Positions 9,437-19,926 of a DNA stretch of 64,000 bases are shown here, one piece after another (position 1 is the first letter of the stretch; the number at the start of each line of letters is the position of its first letter). A program made the position numbers and the translations under genes. Source of the DNA: Leptospiraceae bacterium (lineage in GTDB: Bacteria > Spirochaetota > Leptospiria > Leptospirales > Leptospiraceae); assembly GCA_015075105.1 (NCBI GenBank), contig JABTUZ010000002.1:406001-470000 (forward strand), written 5' to 3'. The notes below the pieces were generated by a model. It did not search any database and had not been told where the DNA came from. It saw nothing but the letters and a program-made list of their open reading frames with translations.

Positions 9437-9458
9437 TTATCAAAAATTCACTTGATAA
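9437..9458. terminator. Weak palindrome between convergent genes
   Basis: TTATCAA (9437-9443) and TTGATAA (9452-9458) form a 7-bp perfect inverted repeat with an 8-base loop, in the 59-base gap between two convergent stop codons. The stem is A+T-rich and no clean T-tract follows, so it is only a possible bidirectional transcription end. Confidence 0.35.
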
Positions 9459-9478
9459 AACTTTACAAATGCACTATT

Positions 9479-10537
9479 TTATTTCACATCTAAAGTTTTT
9501 AAAAAAAGATTCCATTCGTCTTCTGCCTCTGATTTTTTTTCCAAAGGATAACTCAAAGAAAAGAATAGACCCTTGTTTTTTCTTAGATAATATTTTTCTT
9601 TAACTATTTTATTTTTCTTTTCACCAAATTCATTTACATCATAAAAATTTGACTCGTAGTAATTTCCAACCTTCTCTCTTTTGAAATGTATTTCACGAAT
9701 CCTGTTTTTCGTCAAACCTCTTCTTATATCCCACAATTGATAATAGTTGTCTTTTGTATAAACTAAATTCGTATTATGAAATGTCATCCCTGCAAAAAAA
9801 ATAATTTTTGCATCTCGAATTTTTTTTACAAAAGATTCTGATTTTTTTAGTTCCTCTTCAAAGCCAGAAGATTTTTCTTTTTGTTTTGGGTCTCTCTTAA
9901 TTAATCTAAAAAATTTCCATTCATAATCAGACTCCTTCCCCGACATATCATCAATTCTATCAGGAAAATTATACTCAAACTCCTTCCCTATTTGAAATCT
10001 AAACGCAAAAGCCTCACTTTCAATTAGTAAGTTTTTTTCTAATTCTTTTTTTTCGGTAATATAGCAACCATAAGGATCGGTTAGTATTTGTATTTCGTTC
10101 TCTTTATGACTAAACCTTTTGTACATTGTATTCAATAAATTTGTAGAGCTATCATAATTTCTCAATTTATCAGTAATAGAATTTTTTATCATAGATCTAT
10201 TGCATAAATTAATACCCTTCAATAGTCTGATTCCTTGAATGAAATTCCCGTTCTCCGAAAGAACCTCGCTTTCAGATAAATGAATATCAAGTTGAGAAAA
10301 ATCAGGAAAAACATCTCTATAAAAATCATTCAATTGAAACGCAATAGTCCCATTTTTTTTTATCTTGTATTCTCTACCAAAAAAATCTTCTTTTATGAAT
10401 AAACTTTTAGTTTTATTTATTATAGTAGAAAGTCGATTGTAAAATTTTTCCTCTTCGTCAGAGACTTCCTGTATCCAAGAATTTTGCAATAGTGGGTCTA
10501 ATTGTTGTGAAAAGATTTCCAAGCAAATAAAAAACAA
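9479..10537 (-). CDS. Exported hypothetical protein (start uncertain)
   Basis: 352 residues from TTG 10537, but that start cuts into a signal peptide. Reading the same frame upstream gives NKIFHILLFFICLEIFSQ, a textbook signal with no ATG, GTG or TTG in front of it. An ATA codon at 10559-10561 sits 6 bases behind a perfect AGGAAGG ribosome-binding site (10568-10574 on the + strand). The mature protein is rich in Lys, Glu and aromatic residues with no recognised motif. It lies 69 bases downstream of the DUF4340 gene on the same strand, at the end of the GldG-type ABC unit, and may be co-transcribed with it. Function unknown. Confidence 0.7.
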   Translation of the reverse strand: MFFICLEIFSQQLDPLLQNSWIQEVSDEEEKFYNRLSTIINKTKSLFIKEDFFGREYKIKKNGTIAFQLNDFYRDVFPDFSQLDIHLSESEVLSENGNFIQGIRLLKGINLCNRSMIKNSITDKLRNYDSSTNLLNTMYKRFSHKENEIQILTDPYGCYITEKKELEKNLLIESEAFAFRFQIGKEFEYNFPDRIDDMSGKESDYEWKFFRLIKRDPKQKEKSSGFEEELKKSESFVKKIRDAKIIFFAGMTFHNTNLVYTKDNYYQLWDIRRGLTKNRIREIHFKREKVGNYYESNFYDVNEFGEKKNKIVKEKYYLRKNKGLFFSLSYPLEKKSEAEDEWNLFLKTLDVK

Positions 10538-10606
10538 TAGAATATGAAAAATTTTATTTATTTCACACCTTCCTGTATAAAATTTTTAATCACAAAGGAC
10601 TAAATT

Positions 10607-11626
10607 TTAATTTTGAAAAGTATTTTTATTTTCTAAAATGAAGCTATCCGAACTCTTTTCTATTATTGGAACAATTGAGTTATAACGAATTTTATACACC
10701 ATCGGATCACCTACTCTTTGAAAAAATATATCGTCCTTTAGTTTTCCAATAGATTGAACTTTATAATTTTCAAGGGTTCCATTTTTATTTTTGTAGAAGA
10801 GCAATATTTCTATGGATGATTTTTTATCAATTTTAGATAATTCATTTTCTTTAGCAATTTCGTCAGCTTTCAAATCTAAAATTTTCGTAATAATGGAATT
10901 CACTTCATTCAACGAGGCATTTCCTACAGGAGGCTTTACTATATTCCAATTTTTATTTTCTTTTTTTAAGTTATACTTGATACTGCCATCGATAGAAACT
11001 AAAATTTCTGTCATATTATCCAAAATAATTCTATCAGAAAAAAGTTTTTTATTGACAAAAAAATCATCTTCTAATCTGCCCAAAGGCGACTTTAGATTAT
11101 CCTCTACTAAATAAATATCTGATGAGTCATTGAATGTAACGTGAGTGTAACTGCCTCTTGGGGTTACAGAGCCTAACTTTAAAAACCCTTTCGATACATT
11201 TTCTTTACCGATTATTTCTACGCGAAAAACTTCTTCTTGAAATCCATAATTTTTAGAATTTTCTTTAGACGAAGAAACTACTGTAAATTTTTTTGCACTT
11301 AGATAAGATTTTATTAAATTAGAAATTTTAGACTCATCACCTGTAAATACACCTATCGAAGTTTTTATTATCCAGTGATCGTTTTCTCTGACTATCTCTA
11401 TACTTTTTTTATCGTTCCCATCTTTTTCTAATTTTATTGCGGCAATTTCTTCTTCTTTAATTTTAAAGAATGAGGGTGCTTTTTCATAAGTGAACACAAA
11501 TATTCCAAAAGGGTCTTTTATAAAAAATACTAACACAACAAATAGTACATTGAGTGATACAATTACAAACGCGTTATTCTCTTTTAAAAATAAAAATGAT
11601 TTCTTAACTAAATTTTCAATTTTCAT
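10607..11626 (-). CDS. DUF4340 domain protein of the GldG-type ABC unit
   Basis: 339 residues with one N-terminal membrane segment (AFVIVSLNVLFVVLVFFI), then a periplasmic-type domain resembling DUF4340. It has two similar halves: IAAIKLEKDG...HWIIKTSIGVFTGDESKISNLI, and LVSIDGSIKYNL...WNIVKPPVGNASLNEVNSII. The repeated W-I/V-K-P-x-G-x-A pattern is the usual DUF4340 feature. It starts 2 bases after the GldG-like gene and is the last of four genes in the order ATPase, permease, GldG-like, DUF4340, an arrangement found in many bacteria. Known biochemistry is scarce; an accessory role in the ABC complex is inferred from order alone. Confidence 0.85.
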   Translation of the reverse strand: MKIENLVKKSFLFLKENNAFVIVSLNVLFVVLVFFIKDPFGIFVFTYEKAPSFFKIKEEEIAAIKLEKDGNDKKSIEIVRENDHWIIKTSIGVFTGDESKISNLIKSYLSAKKFTVVSSSKENSKNYGFQEEVFRVEIIGKENVSKGFLKLGSVTPRGSYTHVTFNDSSDIYLVEDNLKSPLGRLEDDFFVNKKLFSDRIILDNMTEILVSIDGSIKYNLKKENKNWNIVKPPVGNASLNEVNSIITKILDLKADEIAKENELSKIDKKSSIEILLFYKNKNGTLENYKVQSIGKLKDDIFFQRVGDPMVYKIRYNSIVPIIEKSSDSFILENKNTFQN

Positions 11627-11628
11627 AA

Positions 11629-13326
11629 TTACTCCGAAGCCCTTACATTATTTCTTCTCTTGAGTCTTGAAAAAGCAAACAGTGCCAAGAATATTGGAAC
11701 AGCAAGCACATTAAAAAAACTAAAAAATATTTGGGTAGTCTTGGAAAATGGATGCAAATTCATAATCGTTCCTTTTCTTCCTCTCGCAGCAAGTAGATCG
11801 GTATCCCCCGACATCGAATCCAATAAATTCATCACGAATGGAATATTTGTTTCTTGAAAAGTTTCTCTAAACTCTCTTGTTGCAAGAATATCTGACACCA
11901 AATAAGGAGTACCAAGTACAACTATATTATTTTTTTTTCCGATAACAGTCTTAGAAATAAAATTTTCTTTCTTCTCTAACTTGGGTATAGAATCCTGTGT
12001 GAAGGCAGAATTTAAAGCCCCCTCTATGTGCAGACCAAGTAAAATTGGTGACCCATTTGGAGTCAGCTCTGAAGTAGCTACTGAATTTTCTCCGATATTT
12101 AGAAAATCTCCTTTTTTAGATGCGTTAGGCGTGCTCTCTAAAATCTTTACAAACTTAGCTTCTTTTTGTTTGTCGGGATTTATTTCTATACTAGAAACCC
12201 AAGGCAACAACAACGCATCTGTATCTATTGTCAAAGGACTCTCTTTGGATAAGCCACCATTTTTTTTATTCACTATGATCCATAATGGATAGTGGTACCT
12301 TCCAATCACCCCAGGCTCAACTTGCACAAGTGGACCCATAGGCATTGCATACTCCGGCTCTAAAACCAGATCAGATTTTACTTCAAATCCATAATTTTTA
12401 GTAAACTCTTGTAGGTTATGAGATTCAGGAGAAGTTCTTGCCATATTTTCTTCTCCTCCCATTCCCATCATCATACCATACTGTCTGTTTCTTTGGTCTA
12501 AAGAAAAATCCATAGTCTTGGCAAAAATTACTAAATTTCCACCTCTCATCAAAAACTGATCTAAATAATATTTACCAATATCTGTCAAAGAAGGTGCACC
12601 CGACCAAATCAATGTAACAACTTCATCGGGAACTTTTTCTTCATTTATATTCACGTCTAACACATTCCCGTTTTCAGGAACGTAGGCTTGAGTAATAAAA
12701 ATTCCATAAGTGTCCTTTCCCGAACCTTGACCAGGTGGTGGAGCACTAAAAGAGCCTGGAGCTTTTAAAATCCCAACTCCTGAAGAAGAATTTTTCTTTA
12801 CCATTTTTTTCAATGAAGAAAGAATCTGGTATTCCATCTGCTCTGCAAAAAACGCAACCGGAAGGACTTCAGTTTTTTCTCCCAAGGTTAATACGACTCC
12901 AAAATAGGCTTGCTTTAATGTTGCAGATCCTCTTTCGGATTTTTGTAAAGTCTGGGGATCTATCCCAAACTCAGTTGCTTTCTTTCGATCTGTTTCGTTT
13001 GAATCTGGATCAAAAAAACGAAGCTCTACCTTAGATTTATTCACTGAAGCAATTTCTCTAATCATTTCTTTTGCGAGGTCAAGTCTTGCCTTATACTCTC
13101 CTGGAATGTCGCTTGAGTAGTAAGCATCTATATACAACTTTTCAGGAAGAGATTTTAGAATTTTTTCTGTACTTTCAGTCAATGCAAATCTTTTTGAACG
13201 AGACATGTCCCATCTGCAATTCCAATCCGAAAATAAAAAATTACTCAAAAAAAATAAAGCTATTACATTAAAAATTATAAAATTTCTATTATGATTAAAA
13301 GGTGTAAATTTTTCTAACAGCTTCAT
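11629..13326 (-). CDS. GldG-like auxiliary ABC transport protein
   Basis: 565 residues: an N-terminal membrane segment (NFIIFNVIALFFLSNFLF), a large periplasmic GldG/ABC_transp_aux domain (SRSKRFALTESTEKILKSLPEKLYI start, VTLIWSGAPSLTDIGKYYLDQFLMRGGNLVIFA in the middle), and a C-terminal membrane segment near the end (IFFSFFNVLAVPIFLALFAF) followed by RLKRRN. This is the standard two-anchor topology of the family. A Met/Gly-rich stretch (MMMGMGGEEN) is an insertion-like loop. Homologues act with a GldA/GldF-type ABC transporter in the inner membrane. In Bacteroidetes this is linked to gliding, but in other phyla the substrate is unknown. It overlaps the permease gene by 4 bases. Confidence 0.9.
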   Translation of the reverse strand: MKLLEKFTPFNHNRNFIIFNVIALFFLSNFLFSDWNCRWDMSRSKRFALTESTEKILKSLPEKLYIDAYYSSDIPGEYKARLDLAKEMIREIASVNKSKVELRFFDPDSNETDRKKATEFGIDPQTLQKSERGSATLKQAYFGVVLTLGEKTEVLPVAFFAEQMEYQILSSLKKMVKKNSSSGVGILKAPGSFSAPPPGQGSGKDTYGIFITQAYVPENGNVLDVNINEEKVPDEVVTLIWSGAPSLTDIGKYYLDQFLMRGGNLVIFAKTMDFSLDQRNRQYGMMMGMGGEENMARTSPESHNLQEFTKNYGFEVKSDLVLEPEYAMPMGPLVQVEPGVIGRYHYPLWIIVNKKNGGLSKESPLTIDTDALLLPWVSSIEINPDKQKEAKFVKILESTPNASKKGDFLNIGENSVATSELTPNGSPILLGLHIEGALNSAFTQDSIPKLEKKENFISKTVIGKKNNIVVLGTPYLVSDILATREFRETFQETNIPFVMNLLDSMSGDTDLLAARGRKGTIMNLHPFSKTTQIFFSFFNVLAVPIFLALFAFSRLKRRNNVRASE

Positions 13327-14048
13327 CTCTTCCCTCTTAAAATCATTACGTTTAAAAATAACATTAAACTTATTACACTAAAAAAATAAAAGAAATCCCT
13401 CGGATCGAAAACACCCATTCTGAAAGATTCAAAGTGATGCGACAAAGAGAGGAAAGCTAATAATGCACCGGAAAATTTTCCGAAAAATTGCAGAATGGGT
13501 TGATACCCCATTAAAAACATTACTAAACACAAAAGTAATGTAACTACAAACGCTGTGATTTGATCTTTGGTTAAAGAAGATACAACCAAACCTAAACTTA
13601 AATAAGCACCACCTAAAAATAAAGTCCCGACGTAACCTGAAAAAACTAAACCAAAATCCAAATCCCCTAATATCCAAATCGTAATCGGTACAAAAATACT
13701 ACCAAAAATTGTCGCGCCAAGAAACGCCCAAGCAGAAAGAAATTTTGCGATTACTACCTCATAATCTTCTACCGGGAAAGTCATCAAGACTTCGATAGTT
13801 CCAGATCTCTCTTCTTCAGACCAAAGCCTCATACTGATAGCAGGTATAAAAATTATAAAAAGCACGGGAACCCATAAAAAATATTGCTCCATACTCGCAA
13901 TTTTCATTTCCCAAAAAGAATTTCCACCAAGACCGAAAAAAAATAAAAAAGAAACTAAGAGCAAAAAAAATGCGCTAAAAATATACCCGATCGGAGTATT
14001 GAAATAAGTTGAAATTTCTTTTAAAAAAATAGTTTTTATATTTTTCAT
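13323..14048 (-). CDS. ABC transporter permease (GldF-like, ABC-2 type)
   Basis: 241 residues with six predicted membrane helices: GYIFSAFFLLLVSFLFFFG, WVPVLFIIFIPAISMRL, AWAFLGATIFGSIFVPITI, YVGTLFLGGAYLSLGLVV, AFVVTLLLCLVMFLMG and FFYFFSVISLMLFLNVMIL. The cytoplasmic stretch LWSEEERSGTIEVLMTFPVEDYEVVIAKF is the coupling region typical of ABC-2/GldF permeases (the E-R-x-x-G-T-x-E-x-L pattern). Together with the adjacent ATPase (1-base gap) it should form the membrane part of an exporter or of a complex for envelope assembly. Substrate unknown. Confidence 0.92.
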   Translation of the reverse strand: MKNIKTIFLKEISTYFNTPIGYIFSAFFLLLVSFLFFFGLGGNSFWEMKIASMEQYFLWVPVLFIIFIPAISMRLWSEEERSGTIEVLMTFPVEDYEVVIAKFLSAWAFLGATIFGSIFVPITIWILGDLDFGLVFSGYVGTLFLGGAYLSLGLVVSSLTKDQITAFVVTLLLCLVMFLMGYQPILQFFGKFSGALLAFLSLSHHFESFRMGVFDPRDFFYFFSVISLMLFLNVMILRGKR

Positions 14049-14049
14049 T

Positions 14050-14970
14050 TTAATTACCCGTTAAATCTTTAAATACAGACTCTAAAGATTTTTTGTGAAT
14101 TCGCATTTCCCTTACTAAAACCCCGGAGTTTGCTAAAATTTGGAAAATATTTTCATAAGAATCATTTTTCATTAAAATAAGAAAAGAGTTAAAATCGGTT
14201 TTATTTTCTTCAGAATCATCATACTTTCGGATTTCTAGAATATCTAAAGAACTAAATATATTTTTTACTTTTTCTTCGTTTGCGCGAACTGTGATTACAA
14301 CACCATGCCCTTTGTGTAATTCACTCACAGGTGAATTGGCAACAATCTTACCCTTATTTATAATAATCACATCATCACAAATATCTTCAACTTCTTGCAA
14401 TATATGAGTAGATAAGATAACAGTTTTGTCCTTACTCAAATTTTTAATCAAGGCTCGAATTTGTGAAATTTGATTAGGGTCAAGACCGGAAGTAGGCTCA
14501 TCTAAAATAATTACTTCAGGGTTGTGAATTAGAGTTCCCGCAAGCGCAACTCTTTGTTTAAACCCTTTGGATAAAAACCCAATCGGTACATGAAAGTGGG
14601 TTTTAAGTTCACAAAGATTTTTCATCTCTTCTACTTTATTTGAAATTTCAGGATTTTCTATTCCTCGAATTTCTGAAACGTATTGCAAATATTCACTCAC
14701 TAACATATCGGGATAGAGTGGTGCCGATTCTGGCAAATACCCCATTTTCTTTTTTACAGAAATTGGATCGCTTAAGAATGATTCATTTTTATAAAAAATT
14801 TTCCCAGAAGTCGGTCGGATAAATCCTGTAAGTAATCTCATTGTAGTGGACTTGCCTGCGCCATTTGGACCAAGTAAGCCGGTCACTACTCCCGGGCGAA
14901 CTTGAAAGGAAATATTATCTACTGCAATTTTTTCAGAAAATACCTTTGTTAAATTCTCAGCTTTCAACAT
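14050..14970 (-). CDS. ABC transporter ATP-binding protein (GldA-like)
   Basis: 306 residues. Walker A GLLGPNGAGKST (about residue 32-43), Q-loop region GYLPESAPLYPDMLV, signature FLSKGFKQRVALAGTL (about 130), Walker B VIILDEPTSGLDP (about 153) and switch His in ILSTHILQEVE are all present. The signature reads LSKGF where LSGGQ is canonical; LSKG[FY] is common in the ABC-2/GldA subfamily. About 100 residues follow the ATPase core. It is first in a tightly spaced four-gene minus-strand unit, so its promoter should lie in the 305-base region shared with the divergent type IIG gene. Confidence 0.95.
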   Translation of the reverse strand: MLKAENLTKVFSEKIAVDNISFQVRPGVVTGLLGPNGAGKSTTMRLLTGFIRPTSGKIFYKNESFLSDPISVKKKMGYLPESAPLYPDMLVSEYLQYVSEIRGIENPEISNKVEEMKNLCELKTHFHVPIGFLSKGFKQRVALAGTLIHNPEVIILDEPTSGLDPNQISQIRALIKNLSKDKTVILSTHILQEVEDICDDVIIINKGKIVANSPVSELHKGHGVVITVRANEEKVKNIFSSLDILEIRKYDDSEENKTDFNSFLILMKNDSYENIFQILANSGVLVREMRIHKKSLESVFKDLTGN

Positions 14971-15275
14971 ATCTATTTTTGCATTAGCTTATTTTTACCA
15001 TTTTTTTGTCGAGTATAAATTTTTTCCAAATAAAAGGTATAAAAAAAATAGATTCCCTGTCATTAGAAAAAAGATAAATATCATTATAATAGCAAGAGAC
15101 TGCGATCTACTATAGTATTGACACCTCTAGTAGAATTTACAAAACTATAAGAAAACCTGCCTAAATTGTAAATAGAAAGGGAGAAAAATTTTTAATTGCC
15201 AATATTGCCTACTCACAAATGAAAATTAATTGACTTGAAAATATATATTAGCAACTAAGATTTGATAAACTTCTA
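14971..15275. other. Divergent intergenic region between the ABC unit and type IIG gene
   Basis: 305 A+T-rich bases with no ORF I can support and no RNA gene recognised. It should carry the promoters of both divergent transcripts. A TTGACA hexamer (15118-15123) lies within a perfect inverted repeat (separate entry). No clear -10 box at 16-18 bases pairs with it; the nearest good TATAAG is 22 bases downstream. The ATG of the type IIG gene (15276) has no Shine-Dalgarno-like sequence in front of it. Confidence 0.5.
15106..15134. promoter_or_regulatory. Inverted repeat around a TTGACA hexamer (possible operator)
   Basis: TCTACTA (15106-15112) and TAGTAGA (15128-15134) are perfect inverted repeats of 7 bases, centre-to-centre 22 bases apart, and TTGACA lies between them. 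The arrangement resembles an operator over a -35 box, but no matching -10 and no adjacent regulator gene were found. It is a sequence observation only. Confidence 0.3.
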
Positions 15276-18146
15276 ATGATTAATAAAGTAACTGCATATA
15301 AAAAGATTTCAGAATTGGTAGAGCGATTTGCTGACCAATACGACAGCTATAAAAAATCAGAATACAACGAAACGCAAACAAGACGGGATTTTATTGACCC
15401 ATTTTGGAAAGCCTTAGGTTGGGATATTGACAACGAAAATGGCTATGCCGAAAGTTACCGTGAAGTAATTCACGAAGACCGTGTAAAAGTTGGAAAAGCA
15501 ACAAAAGCACCTGACTACTCATTTAGACTTGTTGGCGGAAAACGATTATTTTTTCTCGAAGCAAAGAAGCCAAGCGTTTTAATCAAAGACGAGATTGCAC
15601 CAGCTTATCAAGTTCGCAGATACGGTTGGAGTGCAAAAATGCCGATTTCTGTAATCACAGATTTTGAAGAATTTGCAATTTACGATTGTTCTACAAAACC
15701 AAAAGAAACCGACAAAGCAAGTAACGGACGAATAAAATATCTGACTTACGAAAATTACATTTCGGAGTTCGATTTTATTTGGGACACATTCGCAAAAGAA
15801 AGGGTTTTGCGTGGCAGTTTTGACAAATACATCACGAGCGACAAAAACAAAAAAGGAACATCGACAGTTGATAACGAGTTTTTGCAATCGCTTGACAAAT
15901 GGCGTGTTGAACTTGCTGTAAACATAGCACTTCGCAACAAAAACATTTCCGAAGATGAACTCAATTTTATCGTTCAGCACACGATTGATCGCATTATATT
16001 TCTTCGCATTGCCGAAGATAGAAGCGTAGAACCTTACGGAGATTTGCAAACCGACATCAAGACAGGCGACTTTTATAAAAACCTTTTATTCCGTTTTCAT
16101 CAAGCCGACCAAAAATATAATTCGGGACTTTTTGATTTTGCGAAAGATAAAATCAGCGATAAAATTTCGATTGATAACAAAGTTATCAAAAGCATTATTT
16201 CCGAACTTTATTACCCGATTTGTCCTTACGAATTTTCAGTTTTATCGGTTGAGATTTTAGGAAGTGCTTACGAGCAATTTTTAGGCAAAAAAATTTCACT
16301 TTCCAAAAGTGGTAAAGCCACTATTGAAGAAAAACCCGAAGTAAGAAAAGCAGGTGGCGTGTATTACACACCGCAATACATCGTTGATTACATCGTAAAA
16401 AACACAATCGGGAAATTGGTTGAAAACAAAACGCCAAAAGAAATAAGCAAAATAAAAATAGCTGACCCTGCCTGCGGCAGCGGCAGTTTTTTGATTGGTG
16501 CTTATCAGTTTTTGTTAGATTGGCACAAAGATTTTTATACTCAAAACGGAAAGCAATCCAAAGGCAATAAAGACAATCCACTTACACCAACAGGCGAACT
16601 TACCACAGCCGAGAAAAAACGTATTTTGCTCAACAATATTTATGGTGTGGACTTGGACAGCAACGCAGTTGAAGTAACAAAATTGAGTTTGCTTTTAAAA
16701 TGTATGGAGGGCGAAACCAAAGAAACCATTGAAGCCCAAACTAAACTTTTTCACGACCGCATTTTGCCAACGCTTGACAACAACATCAAAAGCGGAAACA
16801 GTTTAATTGACCTTGATTATTACGACAACGAACTCGACTTTGGCGAAGAACGAAAAGTAAAACCTTTCTCGTGGCAAAAAGCATTTCCCGAAGTTTTTAA
16901 ACAAGGTGGTTTTGATTGTATCGTAGGAAATCCGCCTTATGGAGCTGATTATGGAAACGAATTAAAACACTATTTGTCTAACAAATTTCATTTACCAATT
17001 CCAATAGCTGACACTTATTTAATGTTCTTGCTTCAAGCATTTAACATTTCAAAACAAAATGCTTGTGTTTCGTATATCATTCCTTCGACTTGGCTTTATA
17101 TGCCAAAATTCAACGTGTTTAGAGAACGAATAATAACCGAAAAATATTTGTCAGAAATTCAACTATTCAGAAAATCAATTTTTGAAGATGCGACAGTTGA
17201 AACTTGCACAATAATTTTGCATAACGAAAAGCCAAATAAAAAAGCAACTTACAGTTTCAAGGAAATTAAAGATGAACCTAATTTGTTTATTGGAGAAACT
17301 CAAAATCAGATACAACTTGAATTATTGAATAACGCTGAATATTCATTGGTTTTATCAAACAAAAATGATGATGATTTGTTTAATAAAATACGAAACCAAA
17401 ACAAACCATTAAAAGAAGTTGCTCTTACTGTGTGTGGTCTTACACCTTATCGAGTTGGAAAAGGAACACCAATGCAAACGGAAAAGATTGCAAAAAATAG
17501 AGCGTATGACGCAGACTTCAAAAAAGACAAAACATATCGTCAATATTTAATGGGGCGAGATTTTAATAAGTATCAATGGTGCATTGAAAAAGAACGTTGG
17601 ATTAGTTACGGAAAATGGTTAGCAGAGCCAAGATATAAAGCACCTTTTGACGATGATAAAAAAATCGTAATTAGACAAACTTCTGATAGGTTGATTGCTC
17701 ATTTAGACACAAACAAATATCTATCATTAAAAAATGTCCATAATTTAAGAGTTACAAATTCTGAACTTTCATACGAATATCTACTTGCAATTATCAATTC
17801 AAAATTATTGGATTGGTGGTATCAAAAACTTATTCCAGAAAAAGGGCGTGTTTTTGCGGAAGTAAAAGTTGTAAATCTTGAAAAACTTCCAATAAAAATA
17901 ATTGATACAAAAAACAATACAGAAATTCAAAAACAAAACGAAATCATCAAACACGTTGAAACTCTTTTAAAACTCAATGCAGACAAGCAAAACACAACTT
18001 TACCGAGCCAACTTGAAATGATTAACAACAGAATTGACCACGCAGAAAGTAAAATAAACGAATTGGTTTATCAGCTTTATGAGTTGACAGAAGAAGAAAT
18101 AAAAATTGTAGAAGAAAGATCATTACATAAATCTGCGAAAGTTTAA
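15276..18146 (+). CDS. Type IIG restriction-modification protein (Eco57I-like, nuclease + N6-adenine methyltransferase + specificity)
   Basis: 956 residues combining three activities. The N-terminal nuclease is PD-(D/E)xK-like (APDYSF Asp80, FLEAKKP Glu95/Lys97), resembling the type I R-subunit N-domain. The methyltransferase domain has SAM motif I DPACGSGSF (Asp397) and catalytic motif IV NPPYG (Asn552), the amino-methyltransferase signature. The C-terminal region (from about residue 690) looks like a TaqI-type specificity domain ending in a coiled coil (NNRIDHAESKINELVYQLYEL). A single polypeptide can cut and modify, so no partner is needed and none is present. There is no Shine-Dalgarno at the start. 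Internal stretches such as CTGCCTGCGGCAGCGGCAG are clearly richer in G+C than neighbouring genes. I infer horizontal acquisition. The recognition sequence cannot be predicted. Confidence 0.93.
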   Translation: MINKVTAYKKISELVERFADQYDSYKKSEYNETQTRRDFIDPFWKALGWDIDNENGYAESYREVIHEDRVKVGKATKAPDYSFRLVGGKRLFFLEAKKPSVLIKDEIAPAYQVRRYGWSAKMPISVITDFEEFAIYDCSTKPKETDKASNGRIKYLTYENYISEFDFIWDTFAKERVLRGSFDKYITSDKNKKGTSTVDNEFLQSLDKWRVELAVNIALRNKNISEDELNFIVQHTIDRIIFLRIAEDRSVEPYGDLQTDIKTGDFYKNLLFRFHQADQKYNSGLFDFAKDKISDKISIDNKVIKSIISELYYPICPYEFSVLSVEILGSAYEQFLGKKISLSKSGKATIEEKPEVRKAGGVYYTPQYIVDYIVKNTIGKLVENKTPKEISKIKIADPACGSGSFLIGAYQFLLDWHKDFYTQNGKQSKGNKDNPLTPTGELTTAEKKRILLNNIYGVDLDSNAVEVTKLSLLLKCMEGETKETIEAQTKLFHDRILPTLDNNIKSGNSLIDLDYYDNELDFGEERKVKPFSWQKAFPEVFKQGGFDCIVGNPPYGADYGNELKHYLSNKFHLPIPIADTYLMFLLQAFNISKQNACVSYIIPSTWLYMPKFNVFRERIITEKYLSEIQLFRKSIFEDATVETCTIILHNEKPNKKATYSFKEIKDEPNLFIGETQNQIQLELLNNAEYSLVLSNKNDDDLFNKIRNQNKPLKEVALTVCGLTPYRVGKGTPMQTEKIAKNRAYDADFKKDKTYRQYLMGRDFNKYQWCIEKERWISYGKWLAEPRYKAPFDDDKKIVIRQTSDRLIAHLDTNKYLSLKNVHNLRVTNSELSYEYLLAIINSKLLDWWYQKLIPEKGRVFAEVKVVNLEKLPIKIIDTKNNTEIQKQNEIIKHVETLLKLNADKQNTTLPSQLEMINNRIDHAESKINELVYQLYELTEEEIKIVEERSLHKSAKV

Positions 18147-19836
<1,690 letters not shown>

Positions 19837-19844
19837 GCCAAATT

Positions 19845-19883
19845 TATACTCATTCTGAAGATGAATTTATCAGAGTGAGTATA
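19845..19883 (+). terminator. Long hairpin between gdhA and glpD, without T-tract
   Basis: TATACTCATTCTGA (19845-19858) pairs with TCAGAGTGAGTATA (19870-19883), a 14-bp stem with a single G-T pair and an 11-base loop, starting 8 bases after the gdhA stop. No run of T follows, so it is not a classical intrinsic terminator. It could be a transcript-end or processing/stability structure. Confidence 0.5.
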
Positions 19884-19926
19884 GAAAATACTTTACACTC
19901 TTACCAAAAATAAAAATCTTTTCATT

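Noticed and set aside
15579-16049. Long antisense ORF inside the type IIG gene
   Set aside because: It is a shadow of the coding strand with no ribosome-binding site, motif or sensible composition.
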